64,000 nucleotides of DNA from Phanerochaete sordida (GCA_019973155.2 BPQB01000001.1:1674001-1738000), one strand, 5' to 3'. Shown: positions 49,371-61,609, counted from the first letter of the stretch. Program-made: numbers and translations. Notes: generated by a model from the letters alone, not told the origin.

Positions 49371-52300
49371 ATGCCCTCAGAGGACGTACAACCAAACGAG
49401 TTACGCCTGAACCGCAAGGGCAGCACCCACGTCCCTCTTGTTCGGACATCGCACCCGAGGGGTGCTCCCAGAGGCCACTTCAGAGGCTTTCCTCAACGAG
49501 GTCGCGGATATTATGCTGGTGGTAATCAAGCAAGGCCCCCGGTGCCTTCTGTGGCCCACGTAGGCCCCGCTCGAACTTCTGGCCATCTCCCAGGGCCTTC
49601 GACGTCTGCATCGCTCCACTACCACGCCGACTCGAGCAGTGTTTCCAATAAATGTAAGTCTGTCTCTTTGTTTAACTGTGCACTGCTTAGATGCGGCCGG
49701 ACAGCTCGTCCAGAAACCTACAAGCACGAACGGCACCCATTCACACACAAACGTGAACATTCTCATTATGACCATTCGCAAGGCCCGCCGCACAAAGTCT
49801 CTCGCACATCAGAATACCCACAGCATGCACCCACAATATCTAACGCCCGCCGTACATCGAACGCACCCAGAAGACAGCATGTAATTGTGCCTCTCCCAAA
49901 CGACTGCCACCAGGGAGTCCCTTACTACAGATTGAATCGCGAACGATGGGCACAGAATAGCATACACCGGATCGCTATGGAACGAGGCATCAACGTCGTA
50001 GGCCATGAATTTTTTGGAAGGGATCAGGCCAAGCTCTTCTACTATCCGCTGGCTGGCGATGCTCCAATAGCGTCCGGCTCACGCGACCTCCCGCCCCCTG
50101 CGGGCCTACCGAATCCCGTGCCTACTCATCAATCTCAGCCTCCCATCTCGGAGCAGCTGAGAAAGCTTGCAGAATCTCCTGTATGCGCTCCATATGCATT
50201 CTCTAGACTCGGATTTGTGACCTGTCTGCACCCTCTAGCAACTCGCTGCGCTGCTTCAGTCCTGCAAGAGTAAGCATGCACGTTTTGAACCAGTTTGCAT
50301 GATATCTAAAATGCTCATCCATTCTAATAGATGATCATATCGACCCGAAAGTCGAGGCGCCTTGCCCAGCGAGTATAGACGCCATTCCGTCCGTTTCGAA
50401 GAGGACGAATATTTCTCAACCACCCTCGAAGCAGCCACTCAGTATAACACCCGTGTCGCAGCCATCACCGAGACTTGCTCCACCGACGCCCAGGCCATTG
50501 AAGTCATCTCCACCAGGCGTTCAGCGACCTTTGCCTCCCCCTGCCTCCAGCGCCGCGCCGAAGCCTCAAGCACCTGTTATCACCTCATCTAGGCCGTCTG
50601 CCGCTCCCGTCTGTAAACCAGAGCCGTCTGACATCATCGACCTCACTCTTTCCAGCGCCCCGCCAAAGCCTGCAGTATCTGTTCTCGTCTCCTCTAGGCC
50701 GCCTGCCGCTCCCAGGAGCAAACCAGAGCCGTCTGACACCATCGACCTAACTCTTTCCAGCGACGACATCCCAAAGCACGAGCCCGAACCAGAGGTCATA
50801 CCGAGTTCGCTGCCGGAGGATTATGAAGAAGACGAGCTCGCTGGGGACGTTACCCCTCCACCTCCCGAACCCAGCTCTGCTGGTAAACAGCGTGCCCCAG
50901 TGCAGACAACCGATTGTCTCCTCGTAGCCTCCGGAACTCTGACTCTCGACAGCCAATATGGAATGAAGATCAAGGCAGGCGCCGCCAAGTCGCTCTTACG
51001 AAGCCGACAACCTGGGCCGTCGGAGCGCACTCCATCCCCGCAGGACATGTCGCGCTCCCCAAGTCCCGAGCCTTCTGAGCCGATTGGCGGCATGTCCGCT
51101 GGCGATCATGGTACTCATGCCGGCCGTGACAGCTCTGGTATGAGCGATCAAGGAGCACACGCGAACGACTCTATTGACGAGACTGCCCAACTGCGAGCCG
51201 TAGAGTGGACCCAGCGGGGAGAGGTCACCATCCGTGCAGCGTTCAACAATTATGACAAGCCACGCAGGCTACTGACCGGCTCGGCGCGCGGCCTTGTCAC
51301 GGTCTCGATGCGTGGTGCCGTAGACTTGGTCACCTGGAAGTCAAAGTGCGCGCGTCATCTGTTTTGTCCGTGCGCGAGCTCATAATTTTACAGGAAGCGG
51401 ACCACGCTCGTACGACCGTCCGAGCGTTCTGGCGAACTGGTGGACGACGCCTGCATGCTGCGTACGACCGATGACAAGACGTACACTCTCCTCGCGCATA
51501 CACGTAACCGCAACCAGCTGTCTCTCTTGCGTGTGCGGACATCTGGCGAAGTAGGCTCTTTCCTCTGCTTCCTCCTTCCAGCTGCTCATAGCTCCTCAGC
51601 CGGTCGCTCCCGTTCTCCTCACGCGCCCCTCCGAAAGAGGCTCCACCAACGCGGGTGCCAGCGTCGTCTGCGCGATGCTGCAGCCAGGCGCGTTCGCGAC
51701 GGGCGGGTACGACCACAAGGTGCACCTCTGGAACGCGCCGGGCGACGTCACGCAGGCGACCGCGCGCGAGCTGCCGCTCCGGCACTCGGCGTGCGTGCAT
51801 GCGCTGCTGCCCGTGCGCGACACGAGCCACAAGCTGCTGAGCGCGGGCGCGGACTGCCGCGTGGGCGTGTACGAGCTCGCGTCGGAGCGCGTCGTGCACG
51901 CGTTCAAGGTGTCGAACGCGGTGTACCATCTGCACGATGCGGGCCTGCCGTATTGTGCTCTGTTTGAGGTGGGTGCTCGGTCGTTCGGTGGGTGGGGCTG
52001 GTGCTGATGTGTGCGGAAGGTCGCGCATCGGGAGCTGCAGTTCGAGATGCGCGACTACCGGATGGTCCCCGAGCGGCCGGTGCAGCGCTTCGGCTTCAAC
52101 ATGGAAGTATTGCAAGGCAGACATGCGAAGGGTGCGTTGGATGACGCTTGCAGCAGCATGTGTGGCTAAACGTCATGCAGGTGACATTAAGGACTTTTAC
52201 TTTGCATGTGGCGACCGTGAAGGCAACGTCCGTCTGTGGGACATTCGTAAAGCAGACAAGCCCGTCAGCATCGTGAGTGCCACTGTGCGCGACATTTCCG

Positions 52301-52436
52301 CGAGATTAACATGTCTGGACGACAGGTGAACTGCTTTCCTGGCCACCGGACCGTCCAGGTCGCGTTCCGCGGACAGGAGCTCGTAGTTTGTTCGGACGAT
52401 TTCCAGGTGAAGTTCCTCGGTCCAGCCAGCGACTGA
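49371..52436 (+). CDS. Large WD40-like protein with two SUMO-interaction-like motifs (paralogue B)
   Basis: Nine exons, 49371-49653, 49705-50180, 50239-50269, 50331-51345, 51394-51532, 51582-51968, 52020-52131, 52181-52272 and 52326-52436, give 881 residues. The N-terminal 550 residues are disordered apart from a conserved-looking segment (PYYRLNRERWAQNSIHRIA … HEFFGRDQAKLFYYPL). Two copies of a KPEPSDxIDLTLSS unit lie near residues 364 and 399; IDLT flanked by Asp/Ser is the classical SUMO-interaction motif. From about residue 552 the WD40 region follows: LLTGSARGLVTV, FATGGYDHKVHLW, LLSAGADCRVGVYEL, FACGDREGNVRLWDIR and VCSDDFQVKFLGP. The 31 nt exon 3 is needed to keep frame. Likely nuclear and chromatin- or SUMO-related by inference; biochemical role unknown. 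Confidence 0.84.
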
Positions 52437-52748
52437 TGGCACCACATTGCATATACACATCAGCGATAGCATAGTACGGGTGTAGTCGGTGGCAATGCCA
52501 GCCGTGCAGCGTGTCTCTGTCAATCTTTCCGTTCGCTATCTTCACCCGAGCACGCCCGAGCCCGTTCGTTCTAGAACACCTGCCTAAAGCACGCACCCGG
52601 CGACAGCCGAGAGCGCGCTCCGTGCCAAGCGCCGGGCGACGCTCCGAATTCGCGCAGGTCGTCGCCCGGGCGGAAGTTTGCTCTTTACATATCCACATCC
52701 ACACACCCGTCCCCCGCGTCCCCCACCCTCCAGACGAGCCGCGCCGCG

Positions 52749-53265
52749 ATGGACCGGCGACGACATCACGCAGAGAGCGTGCAGCGGGCATACGACGTCC
52801 AGGTGCGCGCGGGCCTCGAGGGCGCCGCGAAGTTCACCGCGCTCGGCCTGGGCCTCGCCGTGCTCGGGCACAACACCTGGCCCTTCTTCCGGTGAGCCCC
52901 CCGCGCATCGCTGCCAGCGCCGCCCCGTGACGCGCTTGCTCTTTCTGCGCAGGCGACAGACCCTCGCGATCAAGGGCTTCCTCGTGACCGGCTGTCAGTA
53001 CCCCCACGCACCTCCGTCGCGCGCCGTAGACTGACCCGCGCGTGCAGTCGGCATCTTCGGGCTCGTGACGTACGCGGAACGCGCGCTGCAGAAGCTCGAG
53101 GCGTCGGAGAGGCTGCGCGAGGGCGCGCTCCGCAAGCAGGCGCGCATCGAGCTCAGCCAGCAGGGCCTTGTCCCGACTGAGACGGCCATCGCGCAGTGGA
53201 AGGATGCGCGCGCGCGGCGGTTGGCGGAGGAAGCGGCGCAGACGCAAGACGCGGCGGCGTCATAG
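52749..53265 (+). CDS. Small protein with two membrane segments, unknown function
   Basis: Three exons, 52749-52891, 52953-52993 and 53048-53265, give 133 residues. A basic N-terminus (MDRRRHHAESVQRAYDVQ) is followed by a first hydrophobic segment (FTALGLGLAVLGH, then NTWPFF), a short polar loop with RRQT, a second hydrophobic segment (IKGFLVTGFGIFGLVTY), and a charged helical C-terminal tail (LQKLEASERLREGALRKQAR … RARRLAEEAAQ). The layout of two short TM helices in a hairpin with charged ends is reminiscent of small inner-membrane assembly factors of mitochondria, but no family is recognised. Intron 2 uses a T|GTCAGT donor. It is tail to tail with the C2 protein gene. Confidence 0.75.
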
Positions 53266-53479
53266 TATGAAGCACTCGGGCACCACACGATAGACAGCGC
53301 GGCAATAAGTGAGTGCATTGACACGTCTGCCGCGGAGGCGATTACACTCGTTCGAATGACAGGGTCCTTATCATAAGCTGCGTATGCACGTCCGTAGGGT
53401 ACGATGGGTCCTTCAATCTACTACGAAGGGCCTATATAATGATATACAACTGCAAATTACGTTCTCCGGCGCTCCGAGA

Positions 53480-56103
53480 TCACTGCCAACCTCCGTTCGC
53501 AACGGCATACCCGTGGTGAGACTGGCTGGCAGGCACCTGTGGCGGGACGGGCAAGGGTCCAGGATACGGCGGTTGTGTCGGCGATGAATGAGCCGAAGCA
53601 AAGCCCGACTGCGCGAGAGCCATGGTGTGGCTGGTCGAGCCCCCGCCGTATGAGGCTGACGAAGGAGGAGGCGGCGGCACCTGCTGGAACCTTGGCTGTA
53701 ACGAAGGCGGCGGTGGCGGTGGCGGGTTGTGGGCCTGCCCGGTCGTCTGCGCATATACAGGACCACCGTGGCTGAAGCTCTGTCGTCGAGACGGAGGCGG
53801 TTGGTACGGCTGCTGCTGCTGCTGCTGAGGAGGAGGCTGTGGCTGCGCCCGTGAGGGAGCGCGTGCCGGGAGAGGTGGTGGACCTGGAACTGGCTGCTGC
53901 TGCTGATAGACAGGAGGGTAGGGCGCCGTGGAGCCATTCAAGGGTGGCGGAGGTGGAGGCTGCCACCCTTGATTCTGTAGAGACGACGTAGAGAAGCTGG
54001 ACGTCATTGGCGGCGGAGGCACCTGGCTGTACGGATTGTAAGCAGAACCGGGCTGCATCCCCGTAATGTGGCTGGCCACAGGCTGCGGCTGCATTCCGAT
54101 GGTCGAATGCCGCCTCCGGACTTGGGGCTGGCCGGGTATAGGAAGCGGCCGTGATCCATGTGCCCTGGCCGGAGACTGGTTGTTTGGAAGGGGAGGTGGT
54201 GGAGGGACGTTGGCGTAAGCAGACTGATCATAGCCTGTATTATGGTCCGGCGGAGCCGAGTGAGTATGCTGCTGCATTGTAGGCGGTGTCGGCGGGTGCG
54301 GCAGGGGGTGCTGGCTGTTCACAGTGGTCGGTGGACGCAGAGGTGCGTGCGGATAAGGTTGAGGTTGAGCATACTGTTGCTGTTGCTGTTGCTGCGGAGG
54401 CTCCGTATATTGGTATCCGTATGGCTGTTGCTGTGGGGGTATGTTCTGATATGAGCCCGACGGGGCAAATCCAGATGATGCGGGGTATTGTTGTGAATGA
54501 CTCGAGAAGTTCGACGATGCTGGGGTAGGAGCAGGGCCCGCCGGCGGTGGGTGGGCGCTGTACAAGCTTGGGTGCGGCGTGTGCCCAGGTGGCGGCGGCG
54601 GCGCATAATTCTGCATGGGGGCCGGCGTTGCTGAGACAGGTGGGTAGTACCCAGTGTGGTGTTGCCCAACAGGCACGAACCCAGACGATGCAGGGACTGG
54701 CACAAACCCAGACGAAGCCGCGGTTGGTACGAATCCGGATGACGTCGGAGGTAGACTCCGTCTTGCCTGACGAACGTAGCCGGGCATGACCGTACCCGGA
54801 CGTGGCGTTTCATACGGAGGATTATACAAAGGCGGTTGGGCAGGCTGAGCAGACTGGGCAGGTTGCGTTGGGAACGGCTGGTAGCCAGTTGGATTTGGCG
54901 ACACTGGTGGGTACGACTGTCCGTCTTGAGCTGGATACGCGTATGGATCGTTGCCGAAGCCCGTCTGAGATGGTTCTAGATGAACTGACGATGAAGACGA
55001 CATTGTAGACTGCCGTGACTGGAACCCGCTAGGCATATGCTGCGCATTCAATGAATAAATTGCCGGACGCGTGAGACAAACAACAGTGACTTACCGGCAT
55101 GCTTGTCCTTCGATTACCATTCGGCTGCATGGTTAATTGACCGAAATCATTTGTAACAGAGTCCATGGACGCAATGCTTTGATGTGAACGGTTTGTCTCG
55201 TAAGGCGCTTTGTAGAGGTCAACCTTCGCCAACGAGCTTGACGGCCTTAGCGAGGGCGGGACGGCTTCGCGTCTCGCGATGTCGTACAAACTGTTGGACG
55301 AGGAGAGCTGCGAGGCATGTGAAGATCCAGGCCTGAATGTGTTGTTCGACTGCCCGAGGGAGTCATCTGCAGGCGTGAACTGCCCTGGGCCGCCGTAGTG
55401 TCTATTCGCCTTGGCCTTCGTTCTCGTCTTCTGTTCTGGCTCGGGTTCCTGCGATGGACAATGAGTGAAATTCAGTGGAGGAGACGCGATGACGCACGTT
55501 AGACCAGAATGTGAGCTCGACGTAAACCTCGCCGGAGTACTTGTCCTTGTTCATGAGAGTGAACCATTCTGGGCGACCCATGAGCGGAGCGGCGAACGTG
55601 CATGAGAAGTGCACTCACCATCGGTTTCTCCTTTCGTCAAAACCTCGGTCAGGTCGACCTTGGTCTCCCCAATAAAGTCCGGTTCGCGAAGGTCCTCAGC
55701 ATAGCAGGCGACATGGAGGAACCTGCCACCCTTGATCTTCAGCGGGCCCTTCTTCTTGGGCGGCGGGAGCGGGGGCGTGCCGTTGGGGCCTGGCGGCGCG
55801 ACATTTTCGGGGCCGTCGTCCTCCCAGAGCTCGTAGCGGAACTCCTCGTCCCACTCAGGGTGCTGCCCGCCGCGCTTGATCGCACGCGTCCGCTGCTTCT
55901 CGCCGTCGAACCGAACGAGACAGTACGGGTCTTGCTTGCCGATGTGCCGCTTGTTGGGCAGGTTGCGCTGCGCGGTGGCGCGAGGGATGAGCACGAGCCG
56001 CGCGGGCGCAGCGAGGGGACAGTACACACACCGCTTTCAGGATGACGACGATGAGCGTGCCCAGCGCGCCGGGGCTGGGCGTCCAGTGTGACTTGAGGTT
56101 CAT
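53480..56103 (-). CDS. Inn1/Fic1-like C2-domain cytokinesis protein
   Basis: Five minus-strand exons, 56103-56032, 55967-55619, 55568-55498, 55448-55095 and 55039-53480, give 801 residues. The C2 domain occupies residues 1-145: GTLIVVILKA|RNLPNKRHIG, KQDPYCLVRF, EWDEEFRYELWED, FIGETKVDLTEVL and GEVYVELTFWS. An N-terminal C2 domain at the very start, followed by a long Pro/Gln-rich tail with many PxxP and polyproline stretches, is the plan of Inn1 (yeast) and Fic1 (fission yeast), which couple septum ingression to SH3 proteins such as Cyk3/Hof1. The tail contains three SSGFVP repeats and several Gln runs. It probably acts at the bud neck or septum membrane. Confidence 0.88.
53810..53827 (-). 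repeat. Trinucleotide (CTG/CAG)6 microsatellite in the C2 protein gene
   Basis: Six CTG units on the plus strand, read as six glutamines on the coding minus strand. A second Gln-coding run with mixed CTG/TTG lies near 54374-54395. Confidence 0.8.
54672..54743 (-). repeat. Three direct repeats encoding SSGFVP
   Basis: Three related units of about 20 bp (starting at 54672, 54699 and 54726) encode tandem SSGFVP peptides in the proline-rich tail; a fourth degenerate unit, SSGFAP, lies further down the protein. Confidence 0.75.
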
Positions 56104-56476
56104 CGTTCACGACGACGGTGGTGGTAGGAGGGAAAGGAGTGGGACGCGGCAGACAAGGGTGCCGCAGCCTGGTGTGGCAGAAGTGCCAACCTGTGTCAAG
56201 ACCAACAAAGTTTCCATAGATCGCCTATCCACGTCCCAATTCGGCTGCCTGGCGTCATCACGGGCCGCAGCAGACCAGCGTTGCCGAGACATCTTTGCTC
56301 GCAGTTTTGTCAGACGGAAGGAGCAAAGGCGGGGGTGGCAAAGGGACAGCGCAGCGCCTGAGTGCATTCAGAACGATCTGTACATCGCGAGCCAGCTGTA
56401 TCTCACAACAATGCAGAACCGCCGGCACATGAATATCGTTGGACGCCCGCTGCATCCATATGCACGCATCATAATG
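56104..56476. other. Intergenic region between the C2 protein and GH125 genes
   Basis: 373 bp holding the promoter of the C2 protein gene and the 3' end of the GH125 gene, both on the minus strand. No further gene is seen. Confidence 0.5.
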
Positions 56477-58834
56477 CTATTGACCGGGGACATAGCTCCG
56501 CCCATCAGTGAAGATGAGCTGCGGCTTGCGCTGCGCAAGGTCGAGAAGCATTTCTGCGAAGTAGCTGTTCGCCCAGGCGAACCATGGCCGCGTGTACGAG
56601 GTGGTGTCGTAGATATCGATGGACTCGTGAATCAGCCCCAGGCCATTCGTGTTCTGCCCGGACCTTGGTCAGCGTAGGCCGGCGAGCAGTGAAGCGCAGC
56701 TCCACTTACGTTGGCTATAAGATACAGCGACGTCAGAATCTCTTGGTCGTCGTCAGTGCCGAAAATCGAGGAGATCTGCGACATGGGCCTGACACGCGTA
56801 ACGTCAGCCACAGGCGATGAAGGCCGTGCTGCGGGCTACTAACCAGGGGTTCCACACGTCCACATGAGGGCCCCTACACGGTCAAGTCAGTATTTAACGG
56901 CACAGAGTACATTCTGTGTTCGGACGTACCCGATGCCACGGAAGGTCTTCCCTTGAGCGTAGTAGGGATTGTTCCGGGACAAAAGCAGCTTCCTAGTCGC
57001 GACATACGCCGGATGCGTCTTGTTCAAAAAGCCAAGGTACGGCAGCGACAAGAGCGACTGCGGATGTCTTCCGCATCAGCCCCAGGAATATTGCCAGAAC
57101 GAAACAGAGGCAACAAACCGGAACATTGGCGTCGTCCATGACATACCGCGAACCCAATCCGTTCGTCTCATACGCAAAGATGTTGTTCACAACCTTTCAC
57201 AGGTGATCGTCAGTATCACCCCTGGTGTTTTGGGCAAGACGGGCTTACAGTGGTATTCCAGATGGCGTTGCTTATCGTCGAACTCCACTCTCGGGCAGCT
57301 ACGCTGACGTTCTTGGCCTGCTTCGCGGCGTCGAGGATGTCGGCGAGGTGCGTCAATTCGACGCTCAGCATTGCGTTGGCTGGAGTCAGGAACGCTACGG
57401 AAGATGAGCGTGCGTGTTGACACTGCGACAAAGGGAACCTACCGAAGGTGCTGAGGTCGTCGGAGGGCCGGTGATGAGTGCCAACGAGTCCGGGAGAGCC
57501 CTTGGGCTCGCCATTACCGGCGTTGTTGACTGCAGGAGACAGAGCACCATTTCCTCCAGTCCAGTTGTAGTACGAGATGAAGTTGAAGTCTTCATCAAAA
57601 GTCGCCTGCGACTGCTCGTCGATTACGCGGAAGATCTGACCTATGGCAGCATGCCCTGAAACCGTCATCAGTATGACGTTCCTGCAAAGATTCGAAAAGT
57701 CGGTGCCTACAGTCGTCGTTCATGATGGACGAGTCATTCGTAGCCTGGAAGAACGACCTCGATAGCTTGAGGAACCCGCAGAGGGAGTCGATTTCAAACT
57801 GACGTGTTACTTAAGCTTACGACGTCACTTATTGTCGGGATATCGAAGCGCACCTTGCACTCGAACACAGTCTGGTTGTTGACAGGCGGGTTCACAGTGA
57901 CGCCGTCGGCCCAGTCATTGTGTGATGGTGCCAGACCGCTCTCCGGAGGTGGCTGAAAGGAGCCACAGTACGGGTACTCCTTGATGTATCTGGCCTCGTT
58001 GTTGATTACGGCTTTGACCAGGGTCTTCAGCTCGCTGTCTTGAGCCAGCAGCGAATGGTATGGTGCGAACTGGATCGCAAACATCAATATTAATATCTCA
58101 TCGACAGTCCTACGTGGCTTTCGCATACCTGGTTCGCAGTATCACGCAGCCACTGCGCTCTAGAGAAGGCATGGCATCAGATACAATGCTGGAACCTAAG
58201 TGAGAGAGGGTTTTTACGTGATATCCTGTGAAAATGATAAGTTTGAGCAGCGTAAGATTTGGGGTCGGGAACTCGCTTACTCCAGTGATGATAAATGCGA
58301 GATTCTCTGTCTACGAATAGCTGTGGTAAGTAACCGCCTAGCGGACCAAAAGGGTGCCAAATAATCTTCTCACCGAGTTAAAGTATTTCACAGTAGTGTC
58401 TGTCAAAGCCATCAGCCAAATGCAGAGAACACACAGCGTTCAATCTGTACCAAGTGTGTTTGGGAAGGTGTTCTCAAACAGACGAGCAAGGTCGGGATCT
58501 TTCAGACGACTCTTCATGTCGTCGATGACTTTCTACATTAATTCACGTCAACCATGCGAGCAACATGCCGACCTCATCCATTTTACCTCGACAGCTGAAC
58601 TATTGAACGTCCTGCATGCAGGCTCAGGGCGCATGAACGGGATGCCCAGAGGCCCAGCAGACGGGTTACCCTGCGGGCTCTGGCGACGACGACGGGCTTG
58701 GTCTCAGTCACAGCCGAGCCCGTTTTAATATGACGGCGTACCTGAGAGAACGTCGTAAAGTCTGGACACTGCGCGCCGACGGCAGCAACGGCGCCCAACG
58801 TCGCGAGGCCAAGCTTCGTCTTGAGCAAGTGCAT
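56477..58834 (-). CDS. Secreted GH125 exo-alpha-1,6-mannosidase
   Basis: Sixteen minus-strand exons: 58834-58742, 58670-58587, 58532-58451, 58399-58374, 58310-58281, 58225-58218, 58159-58129, 58069-57854, 57798-57711, 57655-57443, 57394-57249, 57193-57119, 57057-56930, 56873-56844, 56788-56710 and 56653-56477; 501 residues. A signal peptide (LGLATLGAVAAVGA) is followed by the alpha/alpha-barrel with GH125 marks: DTTVKYF, FIITGDITAQWLRDTANQFA, HHRPSDDLSTFAFLTPANAM, YETNGLGSRYVMDDANVP, NPYYAQGK and WFAWANSYFAEMLLDL. GH125 enzymes are metal-independent exo-mannosidases acting on alpha-1,6-mannose of glycans. The start chosen is the ATG giving a clean signal peptide; the frame upstream is also open. 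Exon 6 is only 8 nt (GATATCAC) yet encodes the conserved Asp-Ile-Thr. Confidence 0.93.
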
Positions 58835-59441
58835 ACCTCTCGCAAGGGCCGCGTCCAGCGTGCGCGCGGGCAGCAGCCCGCATAATAAGGTGTCGACGAC
58901 GCTTCTCAGCATGGCCCCCATGACCGCGTCAGTGATGCCCTCGCCCCGGCGGCCCTGCGAAGGGGGGCATCTCATCAGGAACCGCGCGCGCCATGCTGGG
59001 CCGTGTCCACGGGGACGGAGGGGCTGACCGCTCTGGCACGCTTCCCGTGCTGTTCTGCGCAATCTCGCGGCGGCGTGCAGGTGGGCGAAGCACGGCCAGC
59101 TGACCGCGCTGATGACCGTCGGTGACGAACTTGTTCAAGAGCAGACGCGCGCCTGCAGCCAGTGACTTCCCTCGGGCCTCCGCGGCAGGCGCTCCGATTG
59201 TTGTGGGCGAGGAGAGTTCGCGTCCCAGAGCACATATATCCCTGCGTATCGTGCACTATCGCTACAAACATCGCGCTACATTCTGTTTATATTCTACGGG
59301 AGTAACAAGTTAAGGGTCCAAAGGAGTTCATTGAATATGACGCAAATAATTACTGATGCCCGGCCGTCGCGCGAAAATATAATGCACGAGGCGATCTAAG
59401 AGAGTTCACATGCATCTAGTGTTGTGCTGAATGTCGAATAA
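58835..59441. other. Intergenic region, no gene seen
   Basis: The first part is GC-rich and could be the GH125 promoter; the AT-richer second part is the 3' flank of the MFS gene. Confidence 0.45.
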
Positions 59442-61609
59442 TCACGACTGGTTGTGATTGGCGAACCGAGACTTGGCGCGTAGCTGAGCACCTCTGCGAT
59501 AGAAAATAAACCTGCCAAGCACGCTAATGAGCCAATTTACCGCCACCTGAACGAGACCGACTCACGGCAGCGGCGCAGCGACCGTCATGACGCCAGCGAG
59601 CAGCGCAGTGGCGCCGTCGGTGTTGAGGCGCGCGTACATCTGGCGCGCGAAGAGCGGGAAGGCCGCCGCGAAGACGCTGCGCGCGAACGTGTTCGCGGCC
59701 ATCGCGCTCGCGGCGCGCGGCCGGTACGCGCTCACGAGGTACGTGAACGTCGCACTGAAGCAGAAGACGACGCCCGCGCCGAAGAGCGCCGTCGCGAGCA
59801 CCGGCGCGGCCCAGTGCACGCCCGCGTACGACGTGAACGCGAGCCAGTACAGCGAGGCGGGCACCGCGACCGCGCCGAGCATGCCCGAGAGCAGGTGTGT
59901 CTCGGGCGTCGGCGAGGCGCCGGGGTGGCGTTTGTGCCATGCTCTGCGTTACAGTGAGCACAATGTGAGGGCGAGTTGAGTGTGAGGCTTACACGATGAT
60001 CCAAATGTTGACCCCGGTGCCTAGGATCATTCCTGTACCCATGCCAATAAAGGCCAGCCCGATGCACTGCAGGTTGAAGCCGTGGTTAATGCCAAAGATG
60101 TATGGGTACGCCTCGAAGGTAAGATAGAGGATGCCAAAGACCATTGCAGTCCTATCGCAGACCAGCGTCAGCAATACATGGGGAAGAGAGTATGAATGTA
60201 CGTGCCACAGGTCTAGCAGAAGGTTCATGGAGTCCATCAGTAGGAGCTCTGGAACAGGTTTGGTTCAATGCTTCGACAGAAATGCAGGACTTCACTCTCA
60301 CCGAATGGTCGATAGCAGCTGACTAGGATCAGAACCGCTAGAGTGCCTTCGCGTCTGTCGAGTGGCGCGTAATAGCGGCTGTCGCCGGTCAAATTTCGGA
60401 GTCTGATGCGACATATTAAGACGGTGGCTGGAGTTGATGGTGGTTTACTGACCTCTTTGCCTTGTACTTCCTCAGCGCTGGCTCGTATGTCTCCGGGATG
60501 AGCTAATAAAAGTCAGTACAACTTAGACGGTAATCTGAGGCGGAGAATCGTACTGCAAAGATCGCCAGCACATGAACGAAGATGAGTATAAGTAGCACAC
60601 GGTACGTCCACCTCCACGACGTATTCTGTGGAAGAGGATCAGCCCACCATCTACACATTCCTCGTGAAGCGATTCCTACCTGATTGATAAACCTGGCACA
60701 ACGTCAACAAAACTCGATGAGAGCCAGAGCACGACCACGCACCCACTGACAAGAGGACCAAGCGCCGGTCCGATGAAGGGACACATCGTGTAGACCGCCG
60801 TCGGTCTGGCCACCAATCGTCAGCGACAGCTGCCATCATTGCGACCGGCAGCGCTCACATCCCGACCTGGTGCCCCGCCCACATGTCGCTCACGCTACCG
60901 CCCGCCACGGTGAGGAACGCGGCGGAGCAGAAGCCGGTGACGAACCGGAACACCAGGAATACGGCTGGGCACGGCTGTCAGCAGGATAGCGGGCGAAAAG
61001 GACGGCGGCACGCACAGATGTGCGACGCGAATGCGACGGGCCAGGTGAACGCGAAGAAGAGGGCGTAGGAGACCTGGTAGACGGGGCTCCGCCCGTACAC
61101 CTCTGACAGCGGGCCGACGAACAGCGGGCCGAGCGCTACGCCAGTGTCAGCCGGGCGCGGCAGTAGACAGAAGAGTCGCGGACGCACCGACGCCCAGCGC
61201 GAACAGGCTGATCCCGAGGACCGTCACCTCCTGCGAGACACGGAACGTCTCCGCCATGCCCTGCTCCGCCGCGGCTACCTGGCGCGCCGTGAGCCCGCGC
61301 CGGCCACGCTTCCAGAGGGAACAGACGTACGACAGACGACGCGAACGTGCTGCAGAGCGCGCCGGAGCTGATGACCGCGAGGATGACGACCTTGCGCGCG
61401 AACGAGAAGCTTTTCGGCCTTTCTTCCGCGTCCAGGTGGACCAGAAACGGATCCTCGCCGGGCTGGCTGCACGTCGCCACCGACGCTTGCCCCGCGTCTT
61501 CGCCGTCGGCGGGTACCTCGTGCTTCGGCGGCTGCGCCTTCTCGACGTCCTTCGGGGGCGAGAGCGTTTCTGCGGAGGCGCGTCGACTTTCCTGCAGCGA
61601 TGTAGTCAT
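59442..61609 (-). CDS. MFS transporter, DHA1 (polyamine/multidrug Tpo/Caf5-like)
   Basis: Thirteen minus-strand exons: 61609-61331, 61278-61188, 61135-61016, 60964-60859, 60805-60743, 60692-60680, 60625-60554, 60502-60453, 60402-60302, 60248-60209, 60151-59993, 59943-59566 and 59511-59442; 513 residues. A polar N-terminus of about 70 residues precedes twelve TM segments. Family marks are VLGISLFALGVG, motif A variant GPLFVGPLSEVYGRSPVYQ, GFCSAAFLTVAGGSVSDMW, MCPFIGPALGPLVSGF and PETYEPALRKYKAKRLRN after TM6. These are typical of fungal DHA1 drug:proton antiporters such as Tpo1, Flu1 and Caf5. The substrate is not predictable. Exon 6 is 13 nt. Probable plasma-membrane location. Confidence 0.92.
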
